In this document: piece by piece, positions 52,838 to 63,000 of the stretch
Layout: each line of letters begins with the position of its first letter
How positions within the stretch are numbered: the first letter of the stretch is position 1
NCBI GenBank assembly: GCA_003258405.1
Contig: QKPN01000010.1
Coordinates: 81,684 to 145,683 of the forward strand
Direction of reading: 5' to 3'
Origin: Rhodobacteraceae bacterium DSL-40
GTDB lineage: Bacteria; Pseudomonadota; Alphaproteobacteria; Rhodobacterales; Rhodobacteraceae
Length of the DNA: 64,000 nt
Made by a program: the position numbers and the translations under genes
Notes under the pieces: model-generated
Databases searched by the model: none
The model's input: the letters and a program-made list of their open reading frames with translations, nothing else
What the model was told of the DNA's origin: nothing

Positions 52838-53910
52838 CACGCGCCTTCGACCAGGGTGCGGTCAAAATTCAGCCGCTCGATGATCGGTGCATCCGAGAAC
52901 CGGAAGAGATCGAGCTGGGTCTCGGCCTGCAGCGACCACGGGATCCAGGACGGGATGACGAAGATGTCGCCCTTCTCGACCGCATGGGTCTCACCACCCA
53001 TCACCACCGCACCCCGGCCCTCGAACACCTGGAAGACGGTCGAGCCCACCTCGCGCCGGGTCTCGGTCTCGACACCCTCGCGCAGCCGGTGGAACTCGGC
53101 CCGGATCGTCGGCATCACGTCGCCGCCGGTGGTCGGGTTGATGTAACGCACCGCCGCATGGCCCTGCGCCACGGTCGCCGGATGCCCCTCCTCCTCGAGC
53201 AGCAGCTGCTGGGTCAGCGCGGCATCCGTGTATTCCCAGCGATAAGCGCCGATCGGCGAGCTCACGGTGTTCTGAAGCCCCGAGAGCGGCCGGAGCCCCG
53301 GATGGCACCAGAGCCGCTCACCCCGCGAATAGCGCGGCGTGGCGTAATCCGTCACCCGGTCCGAGCCGAACTCGAAGAAGCCCACATCGTTCATGTAGGA
53401 GAACGGGATGTCGAGCCCGTCGATCCAGGCCATCGGCTGGTCAGTCTCGTTGTGGTGGCCATGGAAGTTCCAGCCCGGCGTGAGCAGGAAGTCGCCCCGG
53501 CTCATACGCACCGGATCGCCGTTCACCACCGTCCAGACACCCTCGCCCTCGACAACGAAGCGGAAGGCGTTCTGCGAATGGCGGTGCTCCGGTGCCGTCT
53601 CCTTCGGCCCGAGATACTGGATCGCGCACCAGAGCGTGGGGCTCACATAGGCCTCGCCGCCAAGACCGGGATTGGCAAGCCCGATCGCCCGGCGCTCGCC
53701 GCCGCGGCCCACCGGCACCAGATCGCCCGAGGTCTTCGCCAGCGGATAGAGATCCGCCCATTTCCAGAGATGCGCCACCGCCTTCGGCCGCGGATGGCGC
53801 GGCATCAGATCGCCGATCTGGGTCCAGAGCGGGTTGAGATGCTGCGCCGTGAAGCCATCGTAGAGCGCGCGGAGCGCCGGCGTGTCTTCGGGTTGCATCG
53901 CGTCGTCCAT
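52837..53910 (-). CDS. Gentisate 1,2-dioxygenase
   Basis: 357 residues from ATG 53910 with GGGAGG upstream. Bicupin Fe(II) ring-cleavage enzyme: N-terminal cupin with AIQYLGPKETAPEHRHSQNA (two His ligands) and GWNFHGHHNETDQPMAWIDG (third His). The C-terminal cupin is present (EGRGAVVMGGETHAVEKGD). Opens gentisate to maleylpyruvate. First gene of the gentisate operon, behind a 17-bp palindrome. Confidence 0.95.
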   Translation of the reverse strand: MDDAMQPEDTPALRALYDGFTAQHLNPLWTQIGDLMPRHPRPKAVAHLWKWADLYPLAKTSGDLVPVGRGGERRAIGLANPGLGGEAYVSPTLWCAIQYLGPKETAPEHRHSQNAFRFVVEGEGVWTVVNGDPVRMSRGDFLLTPGWNFHGHHNETDQPMAWIDGLDIPFSYMNDVGFFEFGSDRVTDYATPRYSRGERLWCHPGLRPLSGLQNTVSSPIGAYRWEYTDAALTQQLLLEEEGHPATVAQGHAAVRYINPTTGGDVMPTIRAEFHRLREGVETETRREVGSTVFQVFEGRGAVVMGGETHAVEKGDIFVIPSWIPWSLQAETQLDLFRFSDAPIIERLNFDRTLVEGA

Positions 53911-53941
53911 CGGGTCCTCCCTGATTCCCTTTTTAATTAGT

Positions 53942-53958
53942 ATGCTTATTATAAGCAT
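53942..53958. promoter_or_regulatory. 17-bp palindromic operator upstream of gentisate operon
   Basis: ATGCTTAT-T-ATAAGCAT, perfect arms, 31 bp before the dioxygenase ATG in an AT-rich patch. Size and symmetry suit a MarR- or GntR-type repressor dimer. The half-site ATGCTTA resembles ATGATTA upstream of marR. Confidence 0.7.
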
Positions 53959-54017
53959 GCTTGTCAATTAACTCGGAATCCGGGAAGTGTGTTCTGGTGA
54001 AGACCTTTCCGATCAAA

Positions 54018-54058
54018 GGCTTGCGGCCGCGCGCAGGGTCTGCACACGGCCGCAAGCC
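54018..54058 (-). terminator. Probable terminator of the pob-pca-TRAP operon
   Basis: GGCTTGCGGCCG (54018-54029) pairs with CGGCCGCAAGCC (54047-54058), a perfect 12-bp stem, 25 nt past the dctM stop. On the minus strand it is followed by TTTGATC, a weak T-run. Confidence 0.6.
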
Positions 54059-54082
54059 GGTTTGAAGATGGTGTGGGCGCGC

Positions 54083-55402
54083 TCAGCCGAAGAGACGCAC
54101 CAGCATCAGGGTCACAGAGGGGAAGGCGATCAGCAGGCCGATCCGGATGAAATCGCTCACGAGGAACGGCAACACCCCGCGGAAGCTCTCCGACATCGGC
54201 ACGTCGCGGGCCAGCGCGTTGATGACGAAGACATTCATGCCCACCGGCGGCGTGATGAGCCCCACCTCCACCACGATCACGGCGAGGATCCCGAACCAGA
54301 TCGCGGTCTCCTCCGGCGAAAGGCCGAAATCGAGCCCCGCAATGATCGGATAGAAGATCGGCACCGTCAGCAGCAGCATTGACATCGAATCCATCACGCA
54401 GCCGAGCGCGAGATAGAGCAGCAGCATGGCCATCAGCACCAGCATCGGCGAGAGCCCCGACGAGGTGATCGCCTCGGCCGCAAGCATCGGCGACCGGGTC
54501 TGGGCGAGGAAGGCGTTGAACATCTCCGCCCCCAACAGGATCAGGAAGATCATCGCCGAGGTCGTCGCCGTTCCGCGCAGGCACTCGAGCAGCCCCTTGA
54601 GCCGCATCCCGCCATGGAGCACCGCGAGCAGCCCCGCGCCCGCCGCCCCGACGGCCGCTGCCTCGGTCGGTGTGAACCAGCCACGATACATGCCGACGAT
54701 GACGAGCGCGAAGATCGCGATGATCGACCAGGTCTCGCCCAGCGCCGCGAGCTTTTCGCCAAGACTCGCCCGCGGCCCCGCCGGCCCGTCCTCGGGATGG
54801 CGCCGCACAAAGACCGCCACCGCGAGGATATAGCCGAACGCCGCGAGCAGCCCGGGCACGATCGCCGCGACGAACATCTTGGCGATGCTCTGCTCGGCCA
54901 TCAGCGCATAGAGCACCAGGATCACCGAAGGCGGGATCAGGATGCCGAGCGTGCCGCCGGCGGCAAGCGCCCCCGTCGAGAGCGCGCCCGAGTAGTTGTA
55001 GCGCCGCATCTCGGGCAGCGCGACCTGTCCCATCGTCGCCGCGGTCGCGAGCGAGGAGCCGCAGATCGCGCCGAAGGCGGCACAGCCCCCGATCGAGGCC
55101 ATGGCGAGCCCGCCCCTCCGGTGTCCGAGAAACACCGCCGCCGTGCGGTAAAGCGCCCGGCTCATGCCCGCATGGGTCGCAAATTCGCCCATGAGCACGA
55201 AGAGCGGGATCACCGACAGGGAATAGGTGGAGAACTGATAGTAGGGCGCGGTCTTGAGATAGGCCAGAAGCGGCATCCAGCCGTTCGTGAGCCCATAGCC
55301 CGCAATACCGACACCCAGCATCGCCACACCGATGGGGATGCGGATCGCCATCAGCACCAGAAGCACGGCAAATCCGGCCAGCCCGGCAGCAATCCCGGTC
55401 AT
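54083..55402 (-). CDS. dctM: TRAP transporter large permease DctM (pca operon)
   Basis: 439 residues from ATG 55402 (ATGA overlap with dctQ). AICGSSLATAATMGQVALPE, GGTLGILIPPSVILVLYAL and LITPPVGMNVFVINA identify DctM. Last gene of the pob-pca operon; presumably serves 4-hydroxybenzoate or protocatechuate uptake. Confidence 0.93.
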   Translation of the reverse strand: MTGIAAGLAGFAVLLVLMAIRIPIGVAMLGVGIAGYGLTNGWMPLLAYLKTAPYYQFSTYSLSVIPLFVLMGEFATHAGMSRALYRTAAVFLGHRRGGLAMASIGGCAAFGAICGSSLATAATMGQVALPEMRRYNYSGALSTGALAAGGTLGILIPPSVILVLYALMAEQSIAKMFVAAIVPGLLAAFGYILAVAVFVRRHPEDGPAGPRASLGEKLAALGETWSIIAIFALVIVGMYRGWFTPTEAAAVGAAGAGLLAVLHGGMRLKGLLECLRGTATTSAMIFLILLGAEMFNAFLAQTRSPMLAAEAITSSGLSPMLVLMAMLLLYLALGCVMDSMSMLLLTVPIFYPIIAGLDFGLSPEETAIWFGILAVIVVEVGLITPPVGMNVFVINALARDVPMSESFRGVLPFLVSDFIRIGLLIAFPSVTLMLVRLFG

Positions 55403-55929
55403 GCCCGCGCCCTCCGCAGATGCCCGACAAGCGTCGCGGCGCAGGTGAGCACCAGAAGCCCCATGGCCGGAACGATGACGACGAAACCCCACCAGACCGG
55501 CAGGCGCAGCACCATGGACTGCTCGCCGTAGTCCCGCAGCTCCATGCCGCCGAGCACCAGCCGCCAGCAGATCAGCGCCGCGATCAGCAGGTAGACGAGA
55601 TCGCCCAGCGCCTCGAGCAGATGGTTGACCCGCGGCGAGGAGTGCGTGGTGAAGAAATCCACCAGCACGTTGCCGCCGCTGATCTGGCACCAGGGCAGGA
55701 AGCAGAAGATCGCGATGGCGCTGCCCATTTCCACGAGCTCGAAATCGCCCGGAATCGGCCAGCCGAGCGTCCCGCGCAGCGTCACGCTCGCCACGGTCGT
55801 CAGCATCATCGCAAGCAGCGTGACCCCGCCGATGCCTGCAAAGATCCGGCAGGCCAGCACCAGCGCGCGCGGCACCGGCACCTTTCCGGGCGTCTCGGGC
55901 CCGGAGGCCGTCTCGAAGGTCTCGCTCAT
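55399..55929 (-). CDS. dctQ: TRAP transporter small permease DctQ (pca operon)
   Basis: 176 residues from ATG 55929. Four membrane helices (IFAGIGGVTLLAMMLTTVAS, AIAIFCFLPWCQISGGNVLV and two more). The segment FELVEMGSAIAIFCFLPWCQ is typical of DctQ proteins. Lies between dctP and dctM. Confidence 0.9.
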   Translation of the reverse strand: MSETFETASGPETPGKVPVPRALVLACRIFAGIGGVTLLAMMLTTVASVTLRGTLGWPIPGDFELVEMGSAIAIFCFLPWCQISGGNVLVDFFTTHSSPRVNHLLEALGDLVYLLIAALICWRLVLGGMELRDYGEQSMVLRLPVWWGFVVIVPAMGLLVLTCAATLVGHLRRARA

Positions 55930-55951
55930 GGTGTCCGTCCCTGCCGTCCGG

Positions 55952-56974
55952 CTACTGGCCCGCGTTGGCGAGCATTGCACGCGCGTCCGCAAGCATCGCG
56001 GCCCCGTCGAGCCCGGCCTTGTCCATCGAGGCGACCCAGTCGTTCACCACCCCGTCGGTCGCGGTCTTCCAGGGCCCGAGATCCGCCTCCGGGATGATTG
56101 TGATCTCTGCGCCGCCGTCGATCGCCGCCTGCCGCTCGCGGCTTTCGACCGCATCGAAGGCCGCCCCGGCCATCGCGGCAAGCGCCTCGCCCGAATTGGC
56201 ATCGATCACCTGCCTGAGATCATCGGGCAGCCGGTCGTAGCTCGACTGGTTCATCACCAGCGCCATCACCGAGGTCGCGATGCCGCCGTTCTCCTGGCCG
56301 ATCTCGGTATGCGTCTTGGCAAGCTCGTTGAGCCGCAGCGCCCCGGTCACCTCCCAGGGGATCACCGCGCCGTCGATCACGCCCGTCGTCATGGCCTGCG
56401 GCACTTCCGGCACCGGCATGCCGACTGCCGTGGCGCCCAGCGCGTTGAGCCCCTCGGTCATGGTCCGCGAAGGCGCCCGGATCTTGAGCCCGGCGAGATC
56501 CGCCATCGAGGCAACCGTCTCGTCCCTCATGTGAAACTTGTAGGCGGCGGGCGCATGGATCAGCAGTGGATGCACGCCCCGGAGCTCGTCGCCCATGTAT
56601 TTTGCCTGGAACTCCTGCAGGGCCGCCGTGGTCTCTGCCGCGGTGCCCGCCATGAACGGAAGCTCGAAGACCTCGGAGATCGGGAACCGCCCGGGCGTAT
56701 AGCCGAGTAGCGTCCAGCTGATGTCGACGATGCCGTCGCGCGCCTGGTCGAAGAGCTGCGGCGGCTTGCCGCCAAGCTGCATCGCCGGATAGATCTCCAC
56801 GTCGATCCGCCCACCCGACTGTTCCTCGATGGCCGCGGCCCAAGGTTCGAGCACATCCGTCTGGATCGGCGCCACCGCCGGCAGGAAATGGTGCACCTTG
56901 AGCACGACGTCGGCCGCCTGCGCGGTCCCGGCCATGGCGAGGGCGGCGATGATGGCGATTGCGCTGGTTTTCAT
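55952..56974 (-). CDS. dctP: TRAP transporter solute-binding protein DctP (pca operon)
   Basis: 340 residues from ATG 56974 with signal peptide (MKTSAIAIIAALAMAGTAQA). Core motifs YPAMQLGGKPPQLFDQARDG, GLKIRAPSRTMTEGLNALG (ligand Arg) and VPEVPQAMTTGVIDGAVIPW. Its ATG overlaps the pcaB stop by 4 nt, tying the transporter to the catabolic genes. Confidence 0.92.
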   Translation of the reverse strand: MKTSAIAIIAALAMAGTAQAADVVLKVHHFLPAVAPIQTDVLEPWAAAIEEQSGGRIDVEIYPAMQLGGKPPQLFDQARDGIVDISWTLLGYTPGRFPISEVFELPFMAGTAAETTAALQEFQAKYMGDELRGVHPLLIHAPAAYKFHMRDETVASMADLAGLKIRAPSRTMTEGLNALGATAVGMPVPEVPQAMTTGVIDGAVIPWEVTGALRLNELAKTHTEIGQENGGIATSVMALVMNQSSYDRLPDDLRQVIDANSGEALAAMAGAAFDAVESRERQAAIDGGAEITIIPEADLGPWKTATDGVVNDWVASMDKAGLDGAAMLADARAMLANAGQ

Positions 56975-58290
56975 CTTTTTTCTCCCTGTGAGTCTGGTCT
57001 TGTCGTTGTGGCTCCGTCGACCATATGCGCGGCCTCGCCGGTCTGGCGCGCCGGATCGAGCAGGTCCGCCCAATCCCGCCCCGGCATGAGGCGGCCGAGT
57101 GCGCCGGCCAGCGTTTCGCCCGGATCTTCGGCCAGGGCCGCCAGCGCCTGCCGCACGATCCCGAGCGCCGTATCGCGCGGCATCTCGCGGGCGAGCAGGA
57201 ACCCTGCCGCCTCCGCCAGCATCGCCCCGCGATCGGCCGCAAGGCGCGCCGCGATCCGCTCGGGTCGCGCCGCGAGGCTTGCCGCGAGATTGCCGCCGAT
57301 GCGAAGCGCGGCGCCGGTGCGCTCGAGCATCTGCGGCAGGATCTGCCACTCGATGCCGAGCGCGCTGCCGTCGCGCTCCTGGGCATGGACCATCGCCTGA
57401 TGCAGCGTGCCGAGATCCCCGGCATTGAGGCGCGCGAGCGTCACCAGCGCCTCCGCCGCCACCGGGTTCGACTTCTGCGGCATGGTCGAGGACCCGCCGC
57501 CGGTGCCCGCCGCAACCTCGCCGACCTCCGACTGGCCGAGCAACACCAGATCGAGCCCGATCTTGCCGAGCGAGCCCGTCACCAGCGCGAGCCAGCCGCC
57601 AAGCTCTGCAATGGCGTCCCGCGCTGCGTGCCACGGCAGATCCGGCGCTCCGAGCCCCAGCGCCCCGGCAACGCCCCGCCGCACCTTCGCGCCCTGCGGC
57701 CAGAGCGCCGCGCCCGTCCCGGCCGCGCCGTGAAGCGAGACGTTGAGGAGCCGCGGCCGAAGCTCCCCGAGCCGGTCGAGATGCCGGGCCAGCGGCGCCC
57801 GCCAGACGGCGATCTTCGCCCCGAACGTCGTCGGCGCCGCGATCTGGAAGCGTGTGCGCGCCGGAATCACAAGCGCCTTGGTGTCCGCAGCCACCGCGCC
57901 AAGCCGTGCCGCAAGCGCTTCAAGCCGCGTCTCGAGCACAGCGAGCGCGCGCCCGAGCTGGAGCACGAGCGCGGTATCCTCGATGTCCTGCGAGGTCGCG
58001 CCGTAATGCACGAACCCTTCATCCCCCCCGGCGGCCGCCTTGAGCGCGGCAACGAGCGCCTGTGCGGCAATGCCGGTGCCAGCTGCCGCCGCGGCGATCG
58101 CTGCCGGATCGGGCCGGAGCCCGCGGGCGACAGCTGCGACGCGCGCCGCCGCCGGGCCCGGAATGATCCCGAGCCCGGCCTCGACCTCCGCCAGAACGGC
58201 TTCCGTCTCGAGCATCGCGGCGAGCCTGGCCCCGGGGCCCATGATCGCCGCAATCTCCGGGTCGCCGAACATGCCCTCGGTGAGTGTCAT
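56971..58290 (-). CDS. pcaB: 3-carboxy-cis,cis-muconate cycloisomerase
   Basis: 439 residues from ATG 58290. Fumarase/adenylosuccinate lyase superfamily: signature GSSTMPQKSNPVAAEAL, with VHYGATSQDIEDTALVLQL and QIAAPTTFGAKIAVW. Converts 3-carboxymuconate to 4-carboxymuconolactone. The longer frame upstream overlaps the BKACE gene and is ignored. Confidence 0.94.
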   Translation of the reverse strand: MTLTEGMFGDPEIAAIMGPGARLAAMLETEAVLAEVEAGLGIIPGPAAARVAAVARGLRPDPAAIAAAAAGTGIAAQALVAALKAAAGGDEGFVHYGATSQDIEDTALVLQLGRALAVLETRLEALAARLGAVAADTKALVIPARTRFQIAAPTTFGAKIAVWRAPLARHLDRLGELRPRLLNVSLHGAAGTGAALWPQGAKVRRGVAGALGLGAPDLPWHAARDAIAELGGWLALVTGSLGKIGLDLVLLGQSEVGEVAAGTGGGSSTMPQKSNPVAAEALVTLARLNAGDLGTLHQAMVHAQERDGSALGIEWQILPQMLERTGAALRIGGNLAASLAARPERIAARLAADRGAMLAEAAGFLLAREMPRDTALGIVRQALAALAEDPGETLAGALGRLMPGRDWADLLDPARQTGEAAHMVDGATTTRPDSQGEKR

Positions 58291-58300
58291 CGCATCCGCC

Positions 58301-59134
58301 TCATGCCGCACGAAGCCCGAGGATGGCGCGCGCCTCCGCAGGCGTCGCGACGGGGCGGTCATACTTGCCGCAAAGCTCCACCGCGCGGGCAACGAGTGCC
58401 GCGTTCGAGGGCGCGAGCCGGTCGCGGTCGAGCCGCACGTTGTCCTCGAGCCCGGTCCGGGCATGCCCGCCGGCCGCGATCGCCCACTCGTTGATGACGA
58501 TCTGGTTCGGCCCGATCCCCGCCGCGCACCACGGCGCGTCGGCGCCGAAGAGGCGCTGCACGGTATGGATGTAGAAATCGAAGACTTCCCGGTCCACCGG
58601 CATCGCGTTCTTCACCCCCATGACGAACTGCACGTAGGGCGTGCCCTCGAGGCGGCCATCCTCCTGCATCTTCGCGGCCTGGAAGATGTGGGAAAGATCG
58701 AAGGCCTCGATCTCCGGCTTCACGCCATAGGTCTTCATCTCGGCGGCGAGCCAGTCCACCAGATCCGGCGGATTCTCGTAGACCCGTGTGGGGAAGTTGT
58801 TCGAACCGACCGAGAGCGAGGCCATGTCGGGCCGGAGCGGCAGCATGCCGCCCCGCGCCTTGCCCGCGCCCGACCGCCCGCCGGTCGAGAGCTGGATGAT
58901 CATGCCCGGACAGTGCGCCTCAATGCCTTCCTTGAGCCGCGCGAAGCGCTCGGGATCGCTGGTGGGCTTCCCCGCGTCGTCACGCACATGGCAATGCGCG
59001 ATGCTCGCACCCGCCTCGAAGGCCTCATGGGTCGATTCGATCTGCTCGGCCACGGTCACGGGCAGCGCCGGGTTGTTCTCCTTGGTCGGCACGCTGCCGG
59101 TGATCGCGACGCAGATGATGCAAGCTTGTGTCAT
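58301..59134 (-). CDS. Beta-keto acid cleavage enzyme (BKACE, DUF849)
   Basis: 277 residues. Zn-dependent TIM barrel: GASIAHCHVRDDAGKPTSDP carries the HxH metal ligands, and IIQLSTGGRSGAGKARGG, ASLSVGSNNFPTRVYENPPD and HARTGLEDN follow in family order. BKACE enzymes convert a beta-keto acid plus acetyl-CoA into acetoacetate and a CoA ester. Between pcaG and pcaB the obvious substrate is 3-oxoadipate, giving succinyl-CoA; this would replace PcaIJ and PcaF. Substrate inferred from context. Confidence 0.9.
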   Translation of the reverse strand: MTQACIICVAITGSVPTKENNPALPVTVAEQIESTHEAFEAGASIAHCHVRDDAGKPTSDPERFARLKEGIEAHCPGMIIQLSTGGRSGAGKARGGMLPLRPDMASLSVGSNNFPTRVYENPPDLVDWLAAEMKTYGVKPEIEAFDLSHIFQAAKMQEDGRLEGTPYVQFVMGVKNAMPVDREVFDFYIHTVQRLFGADAPWCAAGIGPNQIVINEWAIAAGGHARTGLEDNVRLDRDRLAPSNAALVARAVELCGKYDRPVATPAEARAILGLRAA

Positions 59135-59143
59135 GTCCGGCTC

Positions 59144-59836
59144 TCAGATGTCGAAGAAGACGGTTTCGTCCTCCCCCTGCAAACGGATGTCGAAACGATA
59201 GACCGGGATCCCGTCGCGCAGGCTCCGGCGCGCGATCAGGGTTGCCCGGCGGCGCTCCCACTCGATCAGGTTGATGACCGGATCCTTGGCATTGTCCTCC
59301 GCCTCGTCCTCGAAATACATCCGGGTGTTGAGGCCGATGTTGATGCCACGCGCGACGATCCAGAAGTTGAGATGCGGCGCCATCGGCGCGTGTGCCTCGT
59401 CCGCCCGGCCCATCCAGTCGGGGTGGCTCTCCCGCACCGCCTGCCGCACGCCGGAGGTCATCTTCGCCCGCGGCACCACCGGACCCGGTTTCACCGTGTC
59501 GAACCCCCATTCGCCGGTCTCGAAATCGGTGATGACGCGCCCCCAGCCGCGGAAGCCCTCCTCGACATCGCCGCCGCCCTCTGGATGGGCGTAGATGCCC
59601 TCGGCATTGGCCTGCCAGACCTCGAGCAGCACATCCTTGACCGGCGAGCCGGTGCCGTCGATCACCAGCCCCTCCACCCGGATCCGCTCGCCCTTCGCGT
59701 TCGGCCCGGCGATGTCGTGGCCGAGCTCCTGGCGGTAGATGTCGAAGCCCGCCGCCCCCGGCGCGAGCCCGATATGCACGTAGGGGCCCGCCGTCTGCGA
59801 TGCGGTCTCGCGCAGGTAGTTCAGTGTCTGCGGCAT
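59144..59836 (-). CDS. pcaG: Protocatechuate 3,4-dioxygenase, alpha subunit
   Basis: 230 residues. Intradiol dioxygenase fold without the iron site: GSPVKDVLLEVWQANAEG, FDTVKPGPVV, MAPHLNFWIVARGINIGL and RMYFEDE. In place of the beta subunit's tyrosines it has the non-ligand residues expected of alpha. 1 nt after pcaH. Confidence 0.94.
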   Translation of the reverse strand: MPQTLNYLRETASQTAGPYVHIGLAPGAAGFDIYRQELGHDIAGPNAKGERIRVEGLVIDGTGSPVKDVLLEVWQANAEGIYAHPEGGGDVEEGFRGWGRVITDFETGEWGFDTVKPGPVVPRAKMTSGVRQAVRESHPDWMGRADEAHAPMAPHLNFWIVARGINIGLNTRMYFEDEAEDNAKDPVINLIEWERRRATLIARRSLRDGIPVYRFDIRLQGEDETVFFDI

Positions 59837-59837
59837 G

Positions 59838-60560
59838 TCAGTTCCCCTCCAGACGGTTCTCGAAGAGCGTCGAGCGCCGCCCCCTCAGCACGATATCGAA
59901 CCTGTAGGCCACGCTGTCGAGCGGCACCGTCGCGTTGAGATCGAGCTTTGCAATGAGCTGCTCGATCGCCGCCGGATCCGGGATCGTCTGCACGATCGGG
60001 CAATGCGGGATCAGCGGATCGCCCTCGAAATAGAGCTGGGTGATGAGCCGCTGGCTGAACGCGCGCCCGAAGACCGAGACATGGATATGCGCCGGCCGCC
60101 AGCTGTTGACCCAGTTCCGCCAGGGATAGGCACCGGGTTTCACCGTGCGGAAATAGTAATAGCCGTGCTCGTCGGTGATCGTCCTGCCGCAGCCACCGAA
60201 ATTCGGGTCGATCGGCGCCAGATAGGTGTCCTTCTTGTGCCGGTAGCGCCCGCCGGCATTGGCCTGCCAGACCTCCACCAGCGTCCCGGGCACCGGGCGG
60301 CCATCCTCATCAAGGACACGGCCATGGACGATGATCCGCTCGCCGATCGGATCGCCCGCGGTGGCGTAATTCTTGATGAGATCGTTGTCGATCGGGTCGA
60401 TGTCATTGTGCCCGAAGACCGGCCCGGTAACCTCCGAAACCGACTGCTGCAGCGAGATCAGCGAATAGCGCGGCGAGCGGGCGACGGACGTCTTGTAGTC
60501 CGGGGTGAGGGCGGGCGGATGCAACCGGCGGTCACGCTGGTAATACTCGGCTGGTTTCAT
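59838..60560 (-). CDS. pcaH: Protocatechuate 3,4-dioxygenase, beta subunit
   Basis: 240 residues. Catalytic Fe(III) subunit: [20 protein letters not shown], the iron tyrosines in [20 protein letters not shown] and the preceding region, and the His pair in the same stretch; [13 protein letters not shown] follows. Cleaves protocatechuate between the hydroxyls. ATG overlapped by the pcaC stop region (4 nt). Confidence 0.95.
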   Translation of the reverse strand: MKPAEYYQRDRRLHPPALTPDYKTSVARSPRYSLISLQQSVSEVTGPVFGHNDIDPIDNDLIKNYATAGDPIGERIIVHGRVLDEDGRPVPGTLVEVWQANAGGRYRHKKDTYLAPIDPNFGGCGRTITDEHGYYYFRTVKPGAYPWRNWVNSWRPAHIHVSVFGRAFSQRLITQLYFEGDPLIPHCPIVQTIPDPAAIEQLIAKLDLNATVPLDSVAYRFDIVLRGRRSTLFENRLEGN

Positions 60561-60949
60561 CGGGCGGCCTCCTCTTCCGCGTCCATCTCGGCATAGGTCT
60601 GCCTGGCGAGCTTGAGCGCGTGGTTCGCGCGCGGCACGCCGCAGTAGATCGCGACATGCTGGAATGCCTCGAGCACGTCCGTCCGGCTCGCGCCGGTTCG
60701 GGCGGTGGCCCGGACGTGCATCGGAATCTCCTCGAAATTCCCGGTCGCCGCCAGCAGCGCGAGCGTGAGCATCGAGCGCTCGCGGCGCGAGATCCCGTCA
60801 CTCGCCCAGACCGTGCCCCAGGCGGATGTGGTGATGAGATCCTGGAACGGCTGGTCGAACCCGGTCTTGGCCGCCTCGGCCCGGTCGACATGCGCGTCGC
60901 CCAGCACCTCGCGGCGCACCCTCATGCCGGTGTCATACCGGTCGGACAT
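60557..60949 (-). CDS. pcaC: 4-carboxymuconolactone decarboxylase
   Basis: 130 residues, single-domain [43 protein letters not shown] and [13 protein letters not shown]. Forms 3-oxoadipate enol-lactone. Overlaps pcaD by 17 nt at its start and pcaH by 4 nt at its end. Confidence 0.95.
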   Translation of the reverse strand: MSDRYDTGMRVRREVLGDAHVDRAEAAKTGFDQPFQDLITTSAWGTVWASDGISRRERSMLTLALLAATGNFEEIPMHVRATARTGASRTDVLEAFQHVAIYCGVPRANHALKLARQTYAEMDAEEEAAR

Positions 60950-61723
60950 GTCCCACCTCCTTCAGAAAATCCGTCAGCAGCCGTGCATGGGCCTCCGGCA
61001 CTTCCACACAGGGAAGATGCCCCGCGCCCGGGATCTCGTCATAGCCCGCGCCGGGGATCAGGGCTGCGGTGGCGCGCACGACCTCGGGCGGGGTCGAGCC
61101 GTCGGCACTTCCGGCGATGAGCCGGACCGGCAACGCGAGCTGCGCTGCCGCCGCGCTGAGATCGGTCGCCGCGATCGCCTCACAGCAGGCGATGTAGCCC
61201 GCGAGCGGCTGGCGCTCGAGCATGCGCTGCCAGAGCCCCGCGCCGCCCTGCGCCCGGAAGCCGGGCGAGAACCAGCGCTCCATCGTTGCAGCACCGATGC
61301 TCTCGAGCCCGCCGGCACGAAGCGCCGCGATCCGGTCCAGCCACATCTCCGCGCTGCCGATCCTTGCCGCGCTGTTCGAGACAACGAGCCCGCGCAGCAG
61401 ATCGCCGTGGCGCGCCGCGAGCGAGAGCCCGATCTGTCCGCCGACGGACAGGCCCACGAAAACCACGTCGCGCAGGCCGAGATGCCGGATCAGCCCCGCC
61501 GCATCATCGGCGAGTGTCTCGATCGAGATCGGCCCCGCCTCGGAAAGCCCGTGCCCCCGCTTGTCGTAGCGCACCAGCCGCAGCCCCTCGGGCAGATGCG
61601 GCAGCAGAGCGTCCCAGAGCCGGAGATCCGTGCCGAGCGAATTGGCGAACACCACGGCCCGGCCGTCCTGCGGCCCCTCGTCGGCATAGTGCAGCCCGAC
61701 GCCATTGATCCGCGCAACCCGCA

Positions 61724-61724
<1 letters not shown>
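60933..61724 (-). CDS. pcaD: 3-oxoadipate enol-lactonase
   Basis: 263 residues from ATG 61724, overlapping the pobA stop (TGATG). Alpha/beta hydrolase: oxyanion region FANSLGTDLRLWD, nucleophile elbow VGLSVGGQIGLSLA, acid Asp in RLIAGSADGSTPPE, His in EIPGAGHLPCVEVPE. Produces 3-oxoadipate. Confidence 0.94.
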
Positions 61725-63000
<1,276 letters not shown>

